DNA from: Paragemmobacter amnigenus | GTDB taxonomy: Bacteria > Pseudomonadota > Alphaproteobacteria > Rhodobacterales > Rhodobacteraceae | Assembly (NCBI RefSeq): GCF_009908265.2 | Contig: NZ_JAAATX020000004.1 | Coordinates: forward strand, 283,232-347,231 | Reading direction: 5' to 3' | DNA length: 64,000 bases | In this document: in pieces, positions 34,863-46,678 of the stretch | How positions within the stretch are numbered: position 1 is the stretch's first letter | How the letters are laid out: the number at the start of each line of letters is the position of its first letter | The notes under the pieces: model-generated | What the model was told of the DNA's origin: nothing | What the model saw: the letters and a program-made list of their open reading frames with translations, nothing else | Databases searched by the model: none | Made by a program: the position numbers and the translations under genes

Positions 34863-36458
34863 GTGACCACGAAGAACAGGCCCGATGTGGCCGACCTCTT
34901 CATCATCGGGGGCGGCATCAATGGCTGCGGCATCGCCCGCGACGCCACTGGTCGCGGTCTGTCTGTCGTGCTGGCCGAACAGAACGACCTGGCCTCCGCC
35001 ACCTCGTCGGCCTCGACCAAGCTGTTCCACGGCGGGCTGCGGTATCTTGAATATTTCGAATTCCGCCTCGTGCGCGAGGCGCTGGAGGAACGCGAAACCC
35101 TCCTCGTCGCCATGCCTCACATCTCGTGGCCCATGCGTTTCGTGCTGCCCTACCACCCCGACATGCGCTTCGAGGGCGACACGCCCACGGGCCGCCTGCT
35201 CGCCCGCCTGATGCCGTGGATGAAGGGGCGCCGCCCCGCATGGCTGATCCGGCTGGGCCTCTTCCTCTATGACACGCTGGGCGGCCGCCGCATCCTGCCC
35301 GCCACCCGCACGCTGGACCTGACCCGCGATCCGGCGGGCAAGCCGCTGCAATCCCGCTTCCGCCACGCCTACGAATATTCCGACTGCTGGGTGGAAGATT
35401 CCAAACTCGTCTCCCTCAACGCCCGCGACGCCGCCGAACACGGCGCATTGGTGCTGACCCGCACCCGCGTCACCTCGGCCACGCGTCAGGGCGATCTGTG
35501 GGAAATCGTCACCGACGGCCCCGACGGGCGCCGCACCCACCGCGCCCGCGGCCTTGTCAACGCAGGCGGCCCTTGGGTCGAGGATGTGATCCGCAACGTC
35601 GCCCGCATCAATTCCTCCGAAGGCGTCCGCCTCGTGCGCGGCAGCCATATCGTGACGAAGAAACTCTACGACCACGACCGCTGCTATTTCTTCCAGGGCA
35701 CCGACGGGCGGATCATCTTCGCCATCCCCTACGAGCAGGACTTCACCCTGATCGGCACCACAGACAAGGACCACACCGGCGCTCCCAAGGACGCCGCCTG
35801 CACGGACGAGGAACGCGACTACCTGCTGAAATTCGCCTCGCAATACTTCGCCAAGCCCGTCACGGTGAAGGATGTGGTCTGGACCTATTCCGGCGTCCGC
35901 CCGCTCTACAATGACGGTGCGAAATCCGCGACCGCGGCAACGCGCGACTATGTCCTCTCGCTCGACGGCAACGGCGCGCCGCTCCTCAATGTCTTCGGCG
36001 GCAAGATCACCACCTACCGCCGCCTTGCCGAATCCGCGCTGGAAAAGCTCCAGCCCTTCTTCCCGCAGGCCACCGGCCCCTGGACCGCCCGCGTCCCCCT
36101 GCCCGGCGGCGATTTCGCCCATGACGCGGTCCCCGCGCTGACCGCCGCGCTGAAATCGCGCTTCCCCTTCCTCACCGATTACTGGGCCGCCCGCCTCATC
36201 CGCGCCTACGGGACCGAGGCGGAAACCATCCTCGGCACCGCCCGCAGCGCCGCCGACCTTGGCCGCGACTTCGGCGCGACGCTCACCGAGGCCGAGGTCC
36301 GCTGGCTCATGGCCCATGAATTCGCCCGCGCCGCCGCCGATGTGGTCTGGCGTCGCACAAAGCTCGGTCTTCGCATGACCGGGGAACAGATCGCTGCGCT
36401 TGACGCTTACATGTCCGGCGCCGCAGGCCACGGGGCGGTCAGCCCCGCGGCAGAATGA
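34863..36458 (+). CDS. glpD: Aerobic glycerol-3-phosphate dehydrogenase
   Basis: This 531-residue FAD enzyme oxidises glycerol-3-phosphate to dihydroxyacetone phosphate at the inner membrane and passes electrons to quinone. The FAD motif IIGGGINGCGIARDA is at the N-terminus, followed by SSASTKLFHGGLRYLE, and WTYSGVRPLYNDG and NVFGGKITTYRRLAE later. The start is GTG, preceded by GGGAGGAGA. Ten bases after its stop the transporter ATPase glpS begins. Confidence 0.95.
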   Translation: MTTKNRPDVADLFIIGGGINGCGIARDATGRGLSVVLAEQNDLASATSSASTKLFHGGLRYLEYFEFRLVREALEERETLLVAMPHISWPMRFVLPYHPDMRFEGDTPTGRLLARLMPWMKGRRPAWLIRLGLFLYDTLGGRRILPATRTLDLTRDPAGKPLQSRFRHAYEYSDCWVEDSKLVSLNARDAAEHGALVLTRTRVTSATRQGDLWEIVTDGPDGRRTHRARGLVNAGGPWVEDVIRNVARINSSEGVRLVRGSHIVTKKLYDHDRCYFFQGTDGRIIFAIPYEQDFTLIGTTDKDHTGAPKDAACTDEERDYLLKFASQYFAKPVTVKDVVWTYSGVRPLYNDGAKSATAATRDYVLSLDGNGAPLLNVFGGKITTYRRLAESALEKLQPFFPQATGPWTARVPLPGGDFAHDAVPALTAALKSRFPFLTDYWAARLIRAYGTEAETILGTARSAADLGRDFGATLTEAEVRWLMAHEFARAAADVVWRRTKLGLRMTGEQIAALDAYMSGAAGHGAVSPAAE

Positions 36459-36468
36459 AGGGGGACGG

Positions 36469-37557
36469 ATGGCGCTCGAACTGCAATCAGTGAGCCGGAT
36501 CGTGAAAGGGCAGACCCATATCGCCCCCACGACCCTGACGCTGGAGAAGGGCACGATGAACGTGCTCCTTGGCCCCACGCTCTCGGGCAAGACCTCGCTC
36601 ATGCGCCTGATGGCGGGGCTTGATGCGCCCTCGACGGGCCGCATCCTGTGGCACGGCACCGATGTGACCGGCGTGCGCGTGCAGGACCGCAAGGTCGCCA
36701 TGGTCTACCAGCAATTCATCAACTACCCCGCGCTGACCGTCTACGAAAACATCGCCTCGCCCCTGCGCCTGATGGGCAAATCCGCGGCCGAGATCGACCG
36801 CGCCGTCAAATCCACGGCCGAGATGCTGAAGCTCACCCCGATGCTGACGCGCAAGCCGCTCGAACTGTCCGGCGGCCAGCAGCAGCGCTGCGCCCTTGCC
36901 CGCGCGCTGGTCAAGGGGGCGGGTCTGGTGCTGCTGGACGAACCCCTCGCCAACCTCGACTACAAGCTGCGCGAGGAACTCCGCGCCGAAATCCCCCGCA
37001 TCTTCGAGGAATCCGGCGCCATCTTCGTCTACGCCACCACCGAACCCGAAGAGGCGCTCCTCCTCGGCGGCAACACGGCCACCCTCTGGGAAGGCCGCGT
37101 CACCCAGTTCGGCCCCACCCCGCAGGTCTACCGCCAGCCCGCCGACGCCATCACCGCGCGCGTGTTCAGCGACCCACCGATGAATTTCGTCTCCTGCTTC
37201 AAGGAAGGCCACCGCATCAACTTCGGCGGCAACGCCAACGGCCCCGCAGACGGCACCTTCGCCGGCCTTCCCGACGGGCGCTACACCGCAGGCTTCCGCG
37301 CCAACCACCTGCATCTGAACACCCATTCCGGGCAGGCCGTCGAATTCCGCTGCACCCTAGGCGTGACCGAGATCACGGGTTCGGAAACCTTCCTCCACCT
37401 CACCCATGGCACCGACCGCTGGGTCGGCCTCGTCCACGGTGTCCACGACCTGCAAGCGGGCAACGAGGTCAGCGTCTGGCTCGACCCGGCCCATGTCTAC
37501 ATTTTCGACGCCGAAGGCCGCCTTGCCGCGCCTGCGTCCTATGCGGCGGCAGCCTGA
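36469..37557 (+). CDS. glpS: Glycerol ABC transporter ATP-binding protein 1
   Basis: This 362-residue ATPase has Walker A with an unusual interior (GPTLSGKTS), signature LSGGQQQR, LLDEPLANLD and a C-terminal regulatory domain. In place of the common switch-histidine motif THD the chain reads YATTEPEEALL. In rhizobia GlpS and GlpT form the ATPase pair of the glycerol importer GlpSTPQV. The ATG at 36469 is preceded by GAAGGGGGA; the longer frame overlaps glpD. Confidence 0.92.
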   Translation: MALELQSVSRIVKGQTHIAPTTLTLEKGTMNVLLGPTLSGKTSLMRLMAGLDAPSTGRILWHGTDVTGVRVQDRKVAMVYQQFINYPALTVYENIASPLRLMGKSAAEIDRAVKSTAEMLKLTPMLTRKPLELSGGQQQRCALARALVKGAGLVLLDEPLANLDYKLREELRAEIPRIFEESGAIFVYATTEPEEALLLGGNTATLWEGRVTQFGPTPQVYRQPADAITARVFSDPPMNFVSCFKEGHRINFGGNANGPADGTFAGLPDGRYTAGFRANHLHLNTHSGQAVEFRCTLGVTEITGSETFLHLTHGTDRWVGLVHGVHDLQAGNEVSVWLDPAHVYIFDAEGRLAAPASYAAAA

Positions 37558-37559
37558 CC

Positions 37560-38641
37560 ATGGCCCAGATCACCCTCCAGAACCTCGCCCACAGCTACTA
37601 CGCCAACCCGCGTGGCGAGCATGACTTTGCCCTGAAACAGATGGACCACGTCTGGCAGGACGGCGGCGCCTATGCGCTGCTGGGCTCCTCGGGCTGTGGC
37701 AAGACCACGCTCCTGAACATCATCTCGGGCCTCCTGAAACCCTCGCAGGGCCGCGTCCTCTTCGGCGACCGCGACGTGACCGACGCCGAAACGGCCGAAA
37801 GGAACATCGCGCAGGTCTTCCAGTTTCCCGTCGTCTACGACACGATGACCGTGCGCGACAACCTGTCCTTCCCGCTCCGCAACCGCGGCATGGACGCAGG
37901 CTACATCAAGTCCCGCGTCAACCAGATCGCCGCCATGATCGGGATGGAGTCGATGCTCGACCGCAAGGCGCGCGGCCTGACGGCGGATGCCAAGCAGAAG
38001 ATCTCCCTCGGCCGCGGGATGGTGCGCGAGGATGTGAACGCCATCCTCTTCGACGAACCGCTCACCGTGATCGACCCCCACATGAAGTGGGAGCTTCGCA
38101 CGCAGCTCAAACAGCTGCACCGCGAATTCGGCCACACGATGATCTACGTCACCCATGACCAGACCGAGGCTCTGACCTTCGCCGACAAGGTCGTCGTCAT
38201 GTATGACGGCCGCGTCGTCCAGATGGGCACGCCCGAAGACCTGTTCGAAACGCCCGCCCATACCTTCGTGGGCTATTTCATCGGCTCGCCGGGCATGAAC
38301 CTGCTCGACGCCGAAATCCGGGGTGGCACCGCGCACCTGCAAGGCGCCTCCATCCCGCTGGGTGCGGCCTATGGGCCAATGACGGGTCGCACCCAGATCG
38401 GAATCCGCCCCGAATACGCCGTCCTCACCGAAGGCGACGGCCTGCCCATCAAGATCCGCCGGGTGGAGGATGTGGGCCGCCACCGCATCATCCGCGGCGA
38501 TGTCGCAGGGGCCACCGTCAACGTCATCGCGCCCGAAGGCATGCCCGTGGGCGCGTCGCTGACCCATGTCCGCTTCACGCCCGACCGCATCAACGTCTAT
38601 GCCGACGACTGGCGCGTCGCACCGCTCGGGGGGGCCGCCTG

Positions 38642-38642
<1 letters not shown>
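37560..38642 (+). CDS. glpT: Glycerol ABC transporter ATP-binding protein 2, degenerate signature
   Basis: This 360-residue ATPase has a normal Walker A (GSSGCGKTT), Walker B ILFDEP and a switch histidine in YVTHDQTEAL. The signature motif, however, is not LSGGQ but LTADAKQKISLGRG. Paired with GlpS, which has a normal signature but an altered switch loop, the transporter would have one complete and one degenerate ATP site. It starts two bases after glpS and its TGA overlaps the ATG of glpP. Confidence 0.92.
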
Positions 38643-39514
<872 letters not shown>

Positions 39515-39515
39515 C

Positions 39516-40318
<803 letters not shown>

Positions 40319-40319
<1 letters not shown>

Positions 40320-40720
40320 TGACCGCCTCCCGCTGGACCACCATTTACCTTGTCACGGCAGGCGCCCTCGCCGCCATCCTCGCGGCCCTCGTCGCCGCAG
40401 TCCCGCGCACCGAGGACGGCATCGACTGGTTCGCCCCCCTGATCCCCGGCGGCTGGATGGCCTGGACCTTCCCCGTCGCGCTGTTCTTCTACGTGATCGC
40501 CTGCCTGCTGATCCTGTTCACGCTGCTCGCGATCCGCTTCCCCGAAACCCCGCGCCGCGGCGTCCTGCGGATCGAGACGACGCGCGGCGACCGGCTCTTC
40601 ATCTCGCTCTTGGGCTCTGCCTTCATCTGCGTGGGCTGGCTCTTCTTTTTCGGCGCACCTCTCTGGGGCGCGCTGATCTGTTGCCTGATCTATGCCGCCG
40701 CGGTCTTCCGCTGGGTGTGA
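40319..40720 (+). CDS. glpU: DUF2160-type small membrane protein of the glycerol operon
   Basis: This 133-residue inner-membrane protein has four hydrophobic segments and belongs to DUF2160, found almost only in glp operons. Its role in glycerol uptake is not established. It overlaps glpQ by three bases and is followed by a strong hairpin before glpV. Confidence 0.88.
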
Positions 40721-40736
40721 TCCAAGGCATGAAAGC

Positions 40737-40771
40737 GCCGCGGGGGCAGGATGCGACCCCGCCCCCGCGGC
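40737..40771 (+). terminator. Stem-loop between glpU and glpV
   Basis: An 11-bp perfect stem (GCCGCGGGGGC at 40737-40747 with 40761-40771) encloses a 13-base loop. No T tract follows and the glpV ribosome-binding site GGGAGGA lies about 30 bases downstream. It may be a processing or stabilising element that sets a higher level of the binding protein than of the permeases. Confidence 0.55.
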
Positions 40772-40811
40772 AGAACGAAGACGTCACGTCTCACATTCTG
40801 GGAGGAACATA

Positions 40812-42542
40812 ATGAGACTCAGACAGACGGCAACCGCGATGACCCTTGCGCTCATCGCCTTCGGCTCGGCCCCGGCCTGGGCCGACATGGAGGCCGCAAA
40901 GGCCTTCCTCGACGCGGAAATCGGTGATCAGTCCACCCTTTCCCGCGCCGACCAAGAGGCAGAGATGCAGTGGTTCATCGATGCCGCCGCCCCCTTTGCA
41001 GGCATGGAAATCAAGGTGGTGTCGGAAACCATCACCACCCACGAATACGAAGCCAAGGTGCTGGCACCCGCCTTCACCGCCATCACCGGCATCAAGGTCA
41101 CCCATGACCTGATCGGCGAAGGCGACGTGGTGGAAAAGCTGCAGACGCAGATGCAGTCGGGCGAGAACATCTATGACGCCTACATCAACGACAGCGACCT
41201 GATCGGCACCCACTGGCGCTACCAGCAGGCCCGCAACCTGACCGACTGGATGGCAGGCGAAGGCGCCTCCGTCACCAACCCGAACCTCGATCTGGCCGAT
41301 TTCATCGGCACGAAGTTCACCACGGCGCCGGACGGCAAGCTCTACCAGCTTCCCGACCAGCAGTTCGCGAACCTCTACTGGTTCCGCTACGACTGGTTCA
41401 ACGACCAGAAGACCAAGGACGACTTCAAGGCCAAATATGGCTACGACCTCGGCGTTCCGCTGAACTGGTCCGCTTATGAGGACATCGCGGAATTCTTCAC
41501 CGGCCGCGACATGTCCTATGCGGGCGGCCCCGCCACCGGCGTCTATGGCAACATGGACTACGGCAAGAAGGACCCGTCCCTCGGCTGGCGCTACACCGAT
41601 GCGTGGATGTCCATGGCCGGCATGGGCGACGTGGGTGAACCCAACGGCCTGCCGGTCGACGAATGGGGCATCCGCGTGAACGAGAACTCGCAGCCCGTCG
41701 GCTCCTGCGTGGCGCGCGGTGGTGCGACCAACGACGCGGCCGCCGTCTACGCCGTGACCAAGGCGATCGAATGGCTGCAGAAGTTCACCCCGCCGGAAGC
41801 GCAGGGCATGACCTTCGGCGAAGCCGGCCCCGTGCCCGCACAGGGCGCCATCGCCCAGCAGATGTTCTGGTACACCGCCTTCACCGCCGACATGGTCAAG
41901 GAAGGTCTGCCCGTGATGAACGAGGACGGCACGCCCAAGTGGCGCATGGCCCCCTCGCCGCACGGCGCCTACTGGGTCGACGGCATGAAGGTCGGCTATC
42001 AGGACGTGGGTTCCTGGACGCTGATGAAGTCCACCCCGACGGACCGCGCACAGGCTGCATGGCTCTATGCCCAGTTCGTCACCTCCAAGACGGTCGACGT
42101 GAAGAAGTCGCATGTCGGCCTGACCTTCGCGCGTGAATCGACCATCCAGCACCAGTCCTTCACCGACCGCGCGCCGCAACTCGGCGGTCTGGTGGAATTC
42201 TACCGCTCGCCCGCCCGCGTCCAGTGGTCGCCCACCGGCACCAACGTTCCGGACTATCCGAAGCTGGCGCAGCTGTGGTGGCAGAACATCGGCGACGCCA
42301 TGTCGGGTGCCAAGACCCCGCAGGAAGCGCTCGATGCCCTCTGCGAAGAGCAGGAAAAGGTGCTGGAGCGTCTGGAACGCGCTGGCGTTCAGGGCGACAT
42401 CGGTCCGAAGATGAACGAACCGCAGGACCCGCAGGTCTGGATCGACGAACCCGGCGCGCCGGTCGGCAAGCTGGAAAACGAAAAGCCGCAGGGGGAAACC
42501 ATCTCCTATGACGAGCTGATCAAGTCCTGGCAGCAGGGCTAA
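40812..42542 (+). CDS. glpV: Glycerol ABC transporter substrate-binding protein
   Basis: This 576-residue periplasmic protein has a signal peptide (MRLRQTATAMTLALIAFG, cleaved after AWA) and a large extracellular solute-binding domain. The mature chain starts DMEAAKAFLDAEIGDQ. It captures glycerol for GlpSTPQ. The ATG at 40812 is preceded by GGGAGGA; the frame upstream runs over the hairpin. Confidence 0.92.
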   Translation: MRLRQTATAMTLALIAFGSAPAWADMEAAKAFLDAEIGDQSTLSRADQEAEMQWFIDAAAPFAGMEIKVVSETITTHEYEAKVLAPAFTAITGIKVTHDLIGEGDVVEKLQTQMQSGENIYDAYINDSDLIGTHWRYQQARNLTDWMAGEGASVTNPNLDLADFIGTKFTTAPDGKLYQLPDQQFANLYWFRYDWFNDQKTKDDFKAKYGYDLGVPLNWSAYEDIAEFFTGRDMSYAGGPATGVYGNMDYGKKDPSLGWRYTDAWMSMAGMGDVGEPNGLPVDEWGIRVNENSQPVGSCVARGGATNDAAAVYAVTKAIEWLQKFTPPEAQGMTFGEAGPVPAQGAIAQQMFWYTAFTADMVKEGLPVMNEDGTPKWRMAPSPHGAYWVDGMKVGYQDVGSWTLMKSTPTDRAQAAWLYAQFVTSKTVDVKKSHVGLTFARESTIQHQSFTDRAPQLGGLVEFYRSPARVQWSPTGTNVPDYPKLAQLWWQNIGDAMSGAKTPQEALDALCEEQEKVLERLERAGVQGDIGPKMNEPQDPQVWIDEPGAPVGKLENEKPQGETISYDELIKSWQQG

Positions 42543-42549
42543 TCCACAA

Positions 42550-42577
42550 GGGCGGGCGTCCCACGGGGCGCCCGCCC
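42550..42577 (+). terminator. Terminator hairpin after glpV
   Basis: Stem GGGCGGGCG (42550-42558) pairs with 42569-42577 around a 10-base loop that can itself pair (TCCC/GGGG). It is followed by CTTCTTTCTT. It may reduce read-through into glpK. Confidence 0.7.
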
Positions 42578-42692
42578 CTTCTTTCTTGTCGAGCCACTCA
42601 CCCGCGGGCCTATTCCCCGCTTGCGCCGCTCCCTGCGCCTGGGCGAGTGTCTCTACCAGCAAGAAGAAACGACAGGGACCAGAGGGGCAGAC

Positions 42693-44177
42693 ATGACCCA
42701 CATCCTCGCCATCGATCAGGGCACCACCTCCTCCCGCGCGATCATCTTCGACGCCGCGCTGAAGGTCCGCGCGGTGGCGCAAGAGGAATTCCCCCAGCAC
42801 TACCCCGCCTCCGGCTGGGTGGAACATGATCCGTCGGACCTGTGGTCCACCGTGGCAGGCACCGCCCGCGCCGCCATCGAAAAGGCAGGCATCGGCGCCG
42901 ACAGCATCGCCGCCATCGGCATCACCAACCAGCGTGAAACCACCCTGATCTGGGACCGCACTACCGGCGAACCGATCCACCGCGCCATCGTCTGGCAGGA
43001 CCGCCGCACCGCCGACACCTGCGCCGCGCTGAAATCGGCAGGCCACGAACCCATGATCACCGCCCGCACGGGCCTCCTGCTCGACCCCTATTTCTCGGGC
43101 ACCAAGATCAAATGGCTCCTTGACCACGTCCCCGGCGCCCGCGCCCGCGCGGCAAGGGGCGAGCTTGCCTTCGGCACCGTCGACACCTTCCTCATCTGGA
43201 AACTCACCGGCGGAAAGGTCCACGCCACCGACGCCACCAACGCCGCCCGCACGCTGATCTACAACATCGCGCGCGGCGAATGGGACGCCGAAATCTGCGC
43301 CCTCCTCGACATCCCCATGTCCTTGCTACCGGAAGTGAAGGACTGCGCCGCCGATTACGGCACCACCCGCCCCGACCTCTTCGGTCGCGCCATCCCGATC
43401 CTCGGCGTCGCGGGCGACCAGCAGGCCGCGACCGTGGGTCAGGCCTGCTTTGCGCCGGGCATGATGAAATCCACCTACGGCACGGGCTGCTTCGCGCTGC
43501 TGAACACCGGCGCGGACATGGTGCCCTCCAAGAACCGCCTCCTGACCACCATCGCCTACCGCCTGAACGGCCAGACCACCTACGCGCTCGAAGGCTCCAT
43601 CTTCATCGCGGGCGCCGTCGTCCAATGGCTCCGCGACGGCCTCAAGATCATCCGCGAGGCGAAAGAGACCCAACCGCTGGCCGATGCCGCCGATCCCTCG
43701 CAGGACGTGGTCCTCGTCCCCGCCTTCACCGGCCTCGGCGCGCCCTACTGGCGGCCTGACTGCCGCGGCGCGGTCTACGGCCTGACCCGCAATTCCGGCC
43801 CCGCCGAACTGGCGAAAGCCGCCCTCGAAAGCGTCGGCTACCAGACCCGCGACCTGCTCGAGGCGATGCGCTCCGACTGGGGCGCCGCCGCCGACGGCAT
43901 CCTGCGCGTCGATGGTGGCATGACTGCGTCGGACTGGGCGATGCAATTCCTCTCCGACATCCTCGGCGCGCCGGTCGACCGCCCCGTGGTGACCGAAACC
44001 ACCGCGCTGGGGGCGGCCTATCTCGCGGGGCTGCAGGCAGGCATCTGCCCCCCGCCCGACGACTTCCAGAAGACATGGGCGCTGGAACGCCGCTTCACCC
44101 CCGCGATGGACGACCGCACCCGCGCCGCCAAATATGCCCGCTGGGGCCGCGCCGTCGCCGCCACCATGACCGTCTGA
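42693..44177 (+). CDS. glpK: Glycerol kinase
   Basis: This 494-residue cytoplasmic enzyme phosphorylates glycerol with ATP to glycerol-3-phosphate, the substrate of GlpD. FGGY kinase motifs include [10 protein letters not shown] at the N-terminus, [38 protein letters not shown] and [18 protein letters not shown] precedes the ATG at 42693. It lies 150 bases after glpV and can be transcribed with the transporter or from its own promoter. Confidence 0.95.
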   Translation: MTHILAIDQGTTSSRAIIFDAALKVRAVAQEEFPQHYPASGWVEHDPSDLWSTVAGTARAAIEKAGIGADSIAAIGITNQRETTLIWDRTTGEPIHRAIVWQDRRTADTCAALKSAGHEPMITARTGLLLDPYFSGTKIKWLLDHVPGARARAARGELAFGTVDTFLIWKLTGGKVHATDATNAARTLIYNIARGEWDAEICALLDIPMSLLPEVKDCAADYGTTRPDLFGRAIPILGVAGDQQAATVGQACFAPGMMKSTYGTGCFALLNTGADMVPSKNRLLTTIAYRLNGQTTYALEGSIFIAGAVVQWLRDGLKIIREAKETQPLADAADPSQDVVLVPAFTGLGAPYWRPDCRGAVYGLTRNSGPAELAKAALESVGYQTRDLLEAMRSDWGAAADGILRVDGGMTASDWAMQFLSDILGAPVDRPVVTETTALGAAYLAGLQAGICPPPDDFQKTWALERRFTPAMDDRTRAAKYARWGRAVAATMTV

Positions 44178-44279
44178 CCACTCCCGCCCCGTCACACCGA
44201 CAGACCGCCGCCACCCCGTCCCCCCGCAGAGAGGGACGGGGGGCAACCCGCACCGCCACGAACCCCAAAGGCCCGCCCC

Positions 44280-45419
44280 ATGCCCCCCTTCGCCATCGCC
44301 ATGCCCCAACGCATCCTTTTCGGCCGCGGCGAGGCGAAGAAGGCCCCCGCCCTCCTCGCCCCCTTCGGCCCCCGCGGCCTGATCGTCCACGGCGCCAACC
44401 CCGCCCGCGCCCAATGGCTCCGCGACGCCCTCCACGCCGCGGGCATCGAAACCCTCGCCCTCGCCTGCGCCTCCGAACCCACCCTGCCAATGCTCGAAGC
44501 GGCCCTCACCGCCGCCCGCCCCTTCGCGCCCCTCTGGGTCGCAGGCCTCGGCGGTGGCGCGGCGCTCGATCTGGGCAAGGCGCTGGCCGCCCTCATCCCC
44601 GCCCCCACCCACCCGCTCGACCATCTGGAGGTGGTGGGCAAGGGCCTTCCCCTCGCCGCGCCGCCCCTGCCCTTCATCGCCCTGCCCACCACCGCAGGCA
44701 CGGGGGCCGAGGCCACCAAGAACGCCGTCATCGGCCTGCCCGATCACGGCCGCAAGGTCAGCCTCCGCGACGACCGCATGCTCGCCCGCCTCGCCATCGT
44801 CGACCCCGCCCTGACCGACCACACCCCCCGCGCCACCACCCTCGCCTCCGGCCTCGACGCCATCACGCAGGTGATCGAACCCTACGTCTCCTCAAAGGCC
44901 ACCCCCTTCACCGACGCCCTCACCGCCCCCGCCATCCCGCAAGGCCTGCAAGCCCTCCACCGCCTGATGGAAAACGAAGACCCCGACGCCCGCGATGCCC
45001 TCGCCCATGTCTCCCTGACGGGGGGCATCGCGCTGGCCAATGCGGGCCTCGGCGCGGTCCATGGCCTTGCAGGCGTCATCGGCGGCCTCACCCCCGCCCC
45101 CCACGGCGCGATCTGCGGCGCGCTCCTCGCCCCCGTCCTGCGCCTGAACCGCGCCCATGCCACAGGCGAAACCGCCCGCCGCCTCGACACCGTTTTCCAC
45201 CACATCGCGCAAACCCTCGGCGGCCGCCCCGAAGACGCCCCCGAAACCCTCGCCACATGGGCGCGCAACGCGGGCCTGCCCGGCCTGACCGCCCAAGGCC
45301 TCCCCGCCTCGCTCCACGACGAAACGGCCCAAGCCGCCCTCGCCTCCTCCTCCATGAAGGGCAACCCCGTGCAACTGACCGCGCAAGACCTGCGCGCCGC
45401 GCTCGAGGCAGCAGCCTGA
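44280..45419 (+). CDS. Iron-type alcohol dehydrogenase / maleylacetate reductase family
   Basis: This 379-residue protein has the family's NAD(P)-binding N-domain (LWVAGLGGGAALDLGKALA) and PTTAGTGAEAT motif, followed by metal ligands in SGLDAITQVIEP (aspartate), GAVHGLAGV and APHGAICG (histidines). The first histidine of the classical four-ligand set is Q, but the related zinc glycerol dehydrogenases also use only Asp and two His. It sits 102 bases after glpK. A role with glycerol or small alcohols/aldehydes is possible but unproven. Confidence 0.82.
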   Translation: MPPFAIAMPQRILFGRGEAKKAPALLAPFGPRGLIVHGANPARAQWLRDALHAAGIETLALACASEPTLPMLEAALTAARPFAPLWVAGLGGGAALDLGKALAALIPAPTHPLDHLEVVGKGLPLAAPPLPFIALPTTAGTGAEATKNAVIGLPDHGRKVSLRDDRMLARLAIVDPALTDHTPRATTLASGLDAITQVIEPYVSSKATPFTDALTAPAIPQGLQALHRLMENEDPDARDALAHVSLTGGIALANAGLGAVHGLAGVIGGLTPAPHGAICGALLAPVLRLNRAHATGETARRLDTVFHHIAQTLGGRPEDAPETLATWARNAGLPGLTAQGLPASLHDETAQAALASSSMKGNPVQLTAQDLRAALEAAA

Positions 45420-45431
45420 CCCGCCCCTTCA

Positions 45432-45478
45432 TCTCGGCCCAAATACTCCGGGGTCCGGGGCAGCGCCCCGGCGGGGAG
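45432..45478. repeat. Dispersed intergenic repeat with GGGG hairpin
   Basis: The segment runs from CTCGGCCCAAATACTCC through stem CCGGGGC (45455-45461)/GCCCCGG (45465-45471). Its combination of CCCAAATACTCC and a GC stem is a recurring intergenic signature I associate with this bacterial order. It lies between the alcohol dehydrogenase and the convergent galE and may act as a terminator. Confidence 0.45.
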
Positions 45479-45555
45479 CCACAAAAGCAACGCCACCCGA
45501 CCGCGCCGCCCCCCTCTCGCAGAGGGTCAGGCTCAAAGGCCCATGCGCCCCCCGC

Positions 45556-46545
45556 TCAATACCCGCCCGACTGCGACCAGCGCCACGCGTCGCGGATCAT
45601 CTCGCCCAGCCCCCGCTGCGGCTCCCAGCCCAGCTCGTCGCGCGCCCGCGCCGACCCGCAGACCAGCGCCGCCGCATCGCCTGCGCGCCGCGCACCCTCG
45701 ACCACCGGCACCGCGCGGTTCGTCACCACCCGCGCATGCTCGATCACCTCGCGCACCGAATAGCCTGTCCCCGTCCCCAGGCAGAACACACGGCTCCCCC
45801 GCCCGTCCCGCAGCCAGCGCAGCCCCCGCACATGCGCCTCCGCCAGATCGGCGACATGCACGTAATCGCGCACACAGGTGCCATCCGCCGTCCCGTAATC
45901 CGACCCGAACACCGTCAGCGCCCCGCGCTTGCCCTCCACCGCCTCCAGCATCAGCGGGATCAGATGCGTCTCGGGCTCGTGCTTCTCCCCCACCTCCCCA
46001 TCGGGATCCGCCCCCGCCACGTTGAAATAGCGGAAGATCACCGACCGCAGGCCGTGGCTCTCCCCGAAATTGCCCAGCATCTGCTCGATCGCCAGCTTCG
46101 ACGCGCCATAGGCATTGATCGGCCGCTGCGGCGTATCCTCGTCCAGCAGCACCCCGTCCTGATCGCCATAGGTCGCGCAGGTGGAGGAAAAGACGAACTC
46201 CCCCACCCCCGCCGCGACGCTCGCCTCGATCAGGTTCAGCGCGCCCCCCACATTCTCGCGCCAATAGGCGCCCGGATCGCGCATGGATTCGCCCACCAGC
46301 GACCGCGCCGCGAAATGCATCACCGCCACGGGCCGCCACGCGGCCATCGCCGCATCCACCGCCGCGCGGTCCATCAGATCGCCCCGCACGAAGGGGCCGA
46401 ACTTCACCGCCGCCTCCCAGCCCGTCGCCAGATTGTCAAAGGTCACCGGCACATAGCCCGCCCGCGCCAGCGCCTTGCAGGCATGCGCGCCAACATAGCC
46501 CGCGCCCCCCGCGACCAGCACATGTTCCGCCACCCCGTCCTCCAC
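45556..46545 (-). CDS. galE: UDP-glucose 4-epimerase
   Basis: This 329-residue enzyme interconverts UDP-glucose and UDP-galactose. It has the NAD motif GGAGYVGAHACKAL, the serine segment FSSTCATYGD, catalytic YGASK, FRYFNVAGADP and RDYVHVADLA. It likely feeds surface-polysaccharide synthesis together with ugd. It is divergent from the DUF2793 gene. Downstream (left) lies a dispersed repeat. Confidence 0.92.
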   Translation of the reverse strand: MEDGVAEHVLVAGGAGYVGAHACKALARAGYVPVTFDNLATGWEAAVKFGPFVRGDLMDRAAVDAAMAAWRPVAVMHFAARSLVGESMRDPGAYWRENVGGALNLIEASVAAGVGEFVFSSTCATYGDQDGVLLDEDTPQRPINAYGASKLAIEQMLGNFGESHGLRSVIFRYFNVAGADPDGEVGEKHEPETHLIPLMLEAVEGKRGALTVFGSDYGTADGTCVRDYVHVADLAEAHVRGLRWLRDGRGSRVFCLGTGTGYSVREVIEHARVVTNRAVPVVEGARRAGDAAALVCGSARARDELGWEPQRGLGEMIRDAWRWSQSGGY

Positions 46546-46678
46546 GTCCCGCCGCAGCCTTCCCCGACACTAGCCAAGCCCGCCGCCCATTGTAAGGCCC
46601 GCGCGCCCCCTTCACGCACCGTTCACCATGCCGCCGGAGACTCCCGCGCCGAACCCTTCCCCAACGCAGGAACCCGCG

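Noticed and set aside
34680..36701. 673-residue minus-strand frame
   Set aside because: It is antisense to glpD, which has all its family motifs, and covers the glpR-glpD operator region.
40791..43223. 810-residue minus-strand frame
   Set aside because: It is antisense to glpV and the first part of glpK.
44830..44900. Loss of a metal-binding histidine in the iron-type alcohol dehydrogenase
   Set aside because: The Q at that position is acceptable because related zinc enzymes use only an aspartate and two histidines, so inactivity is not implied.
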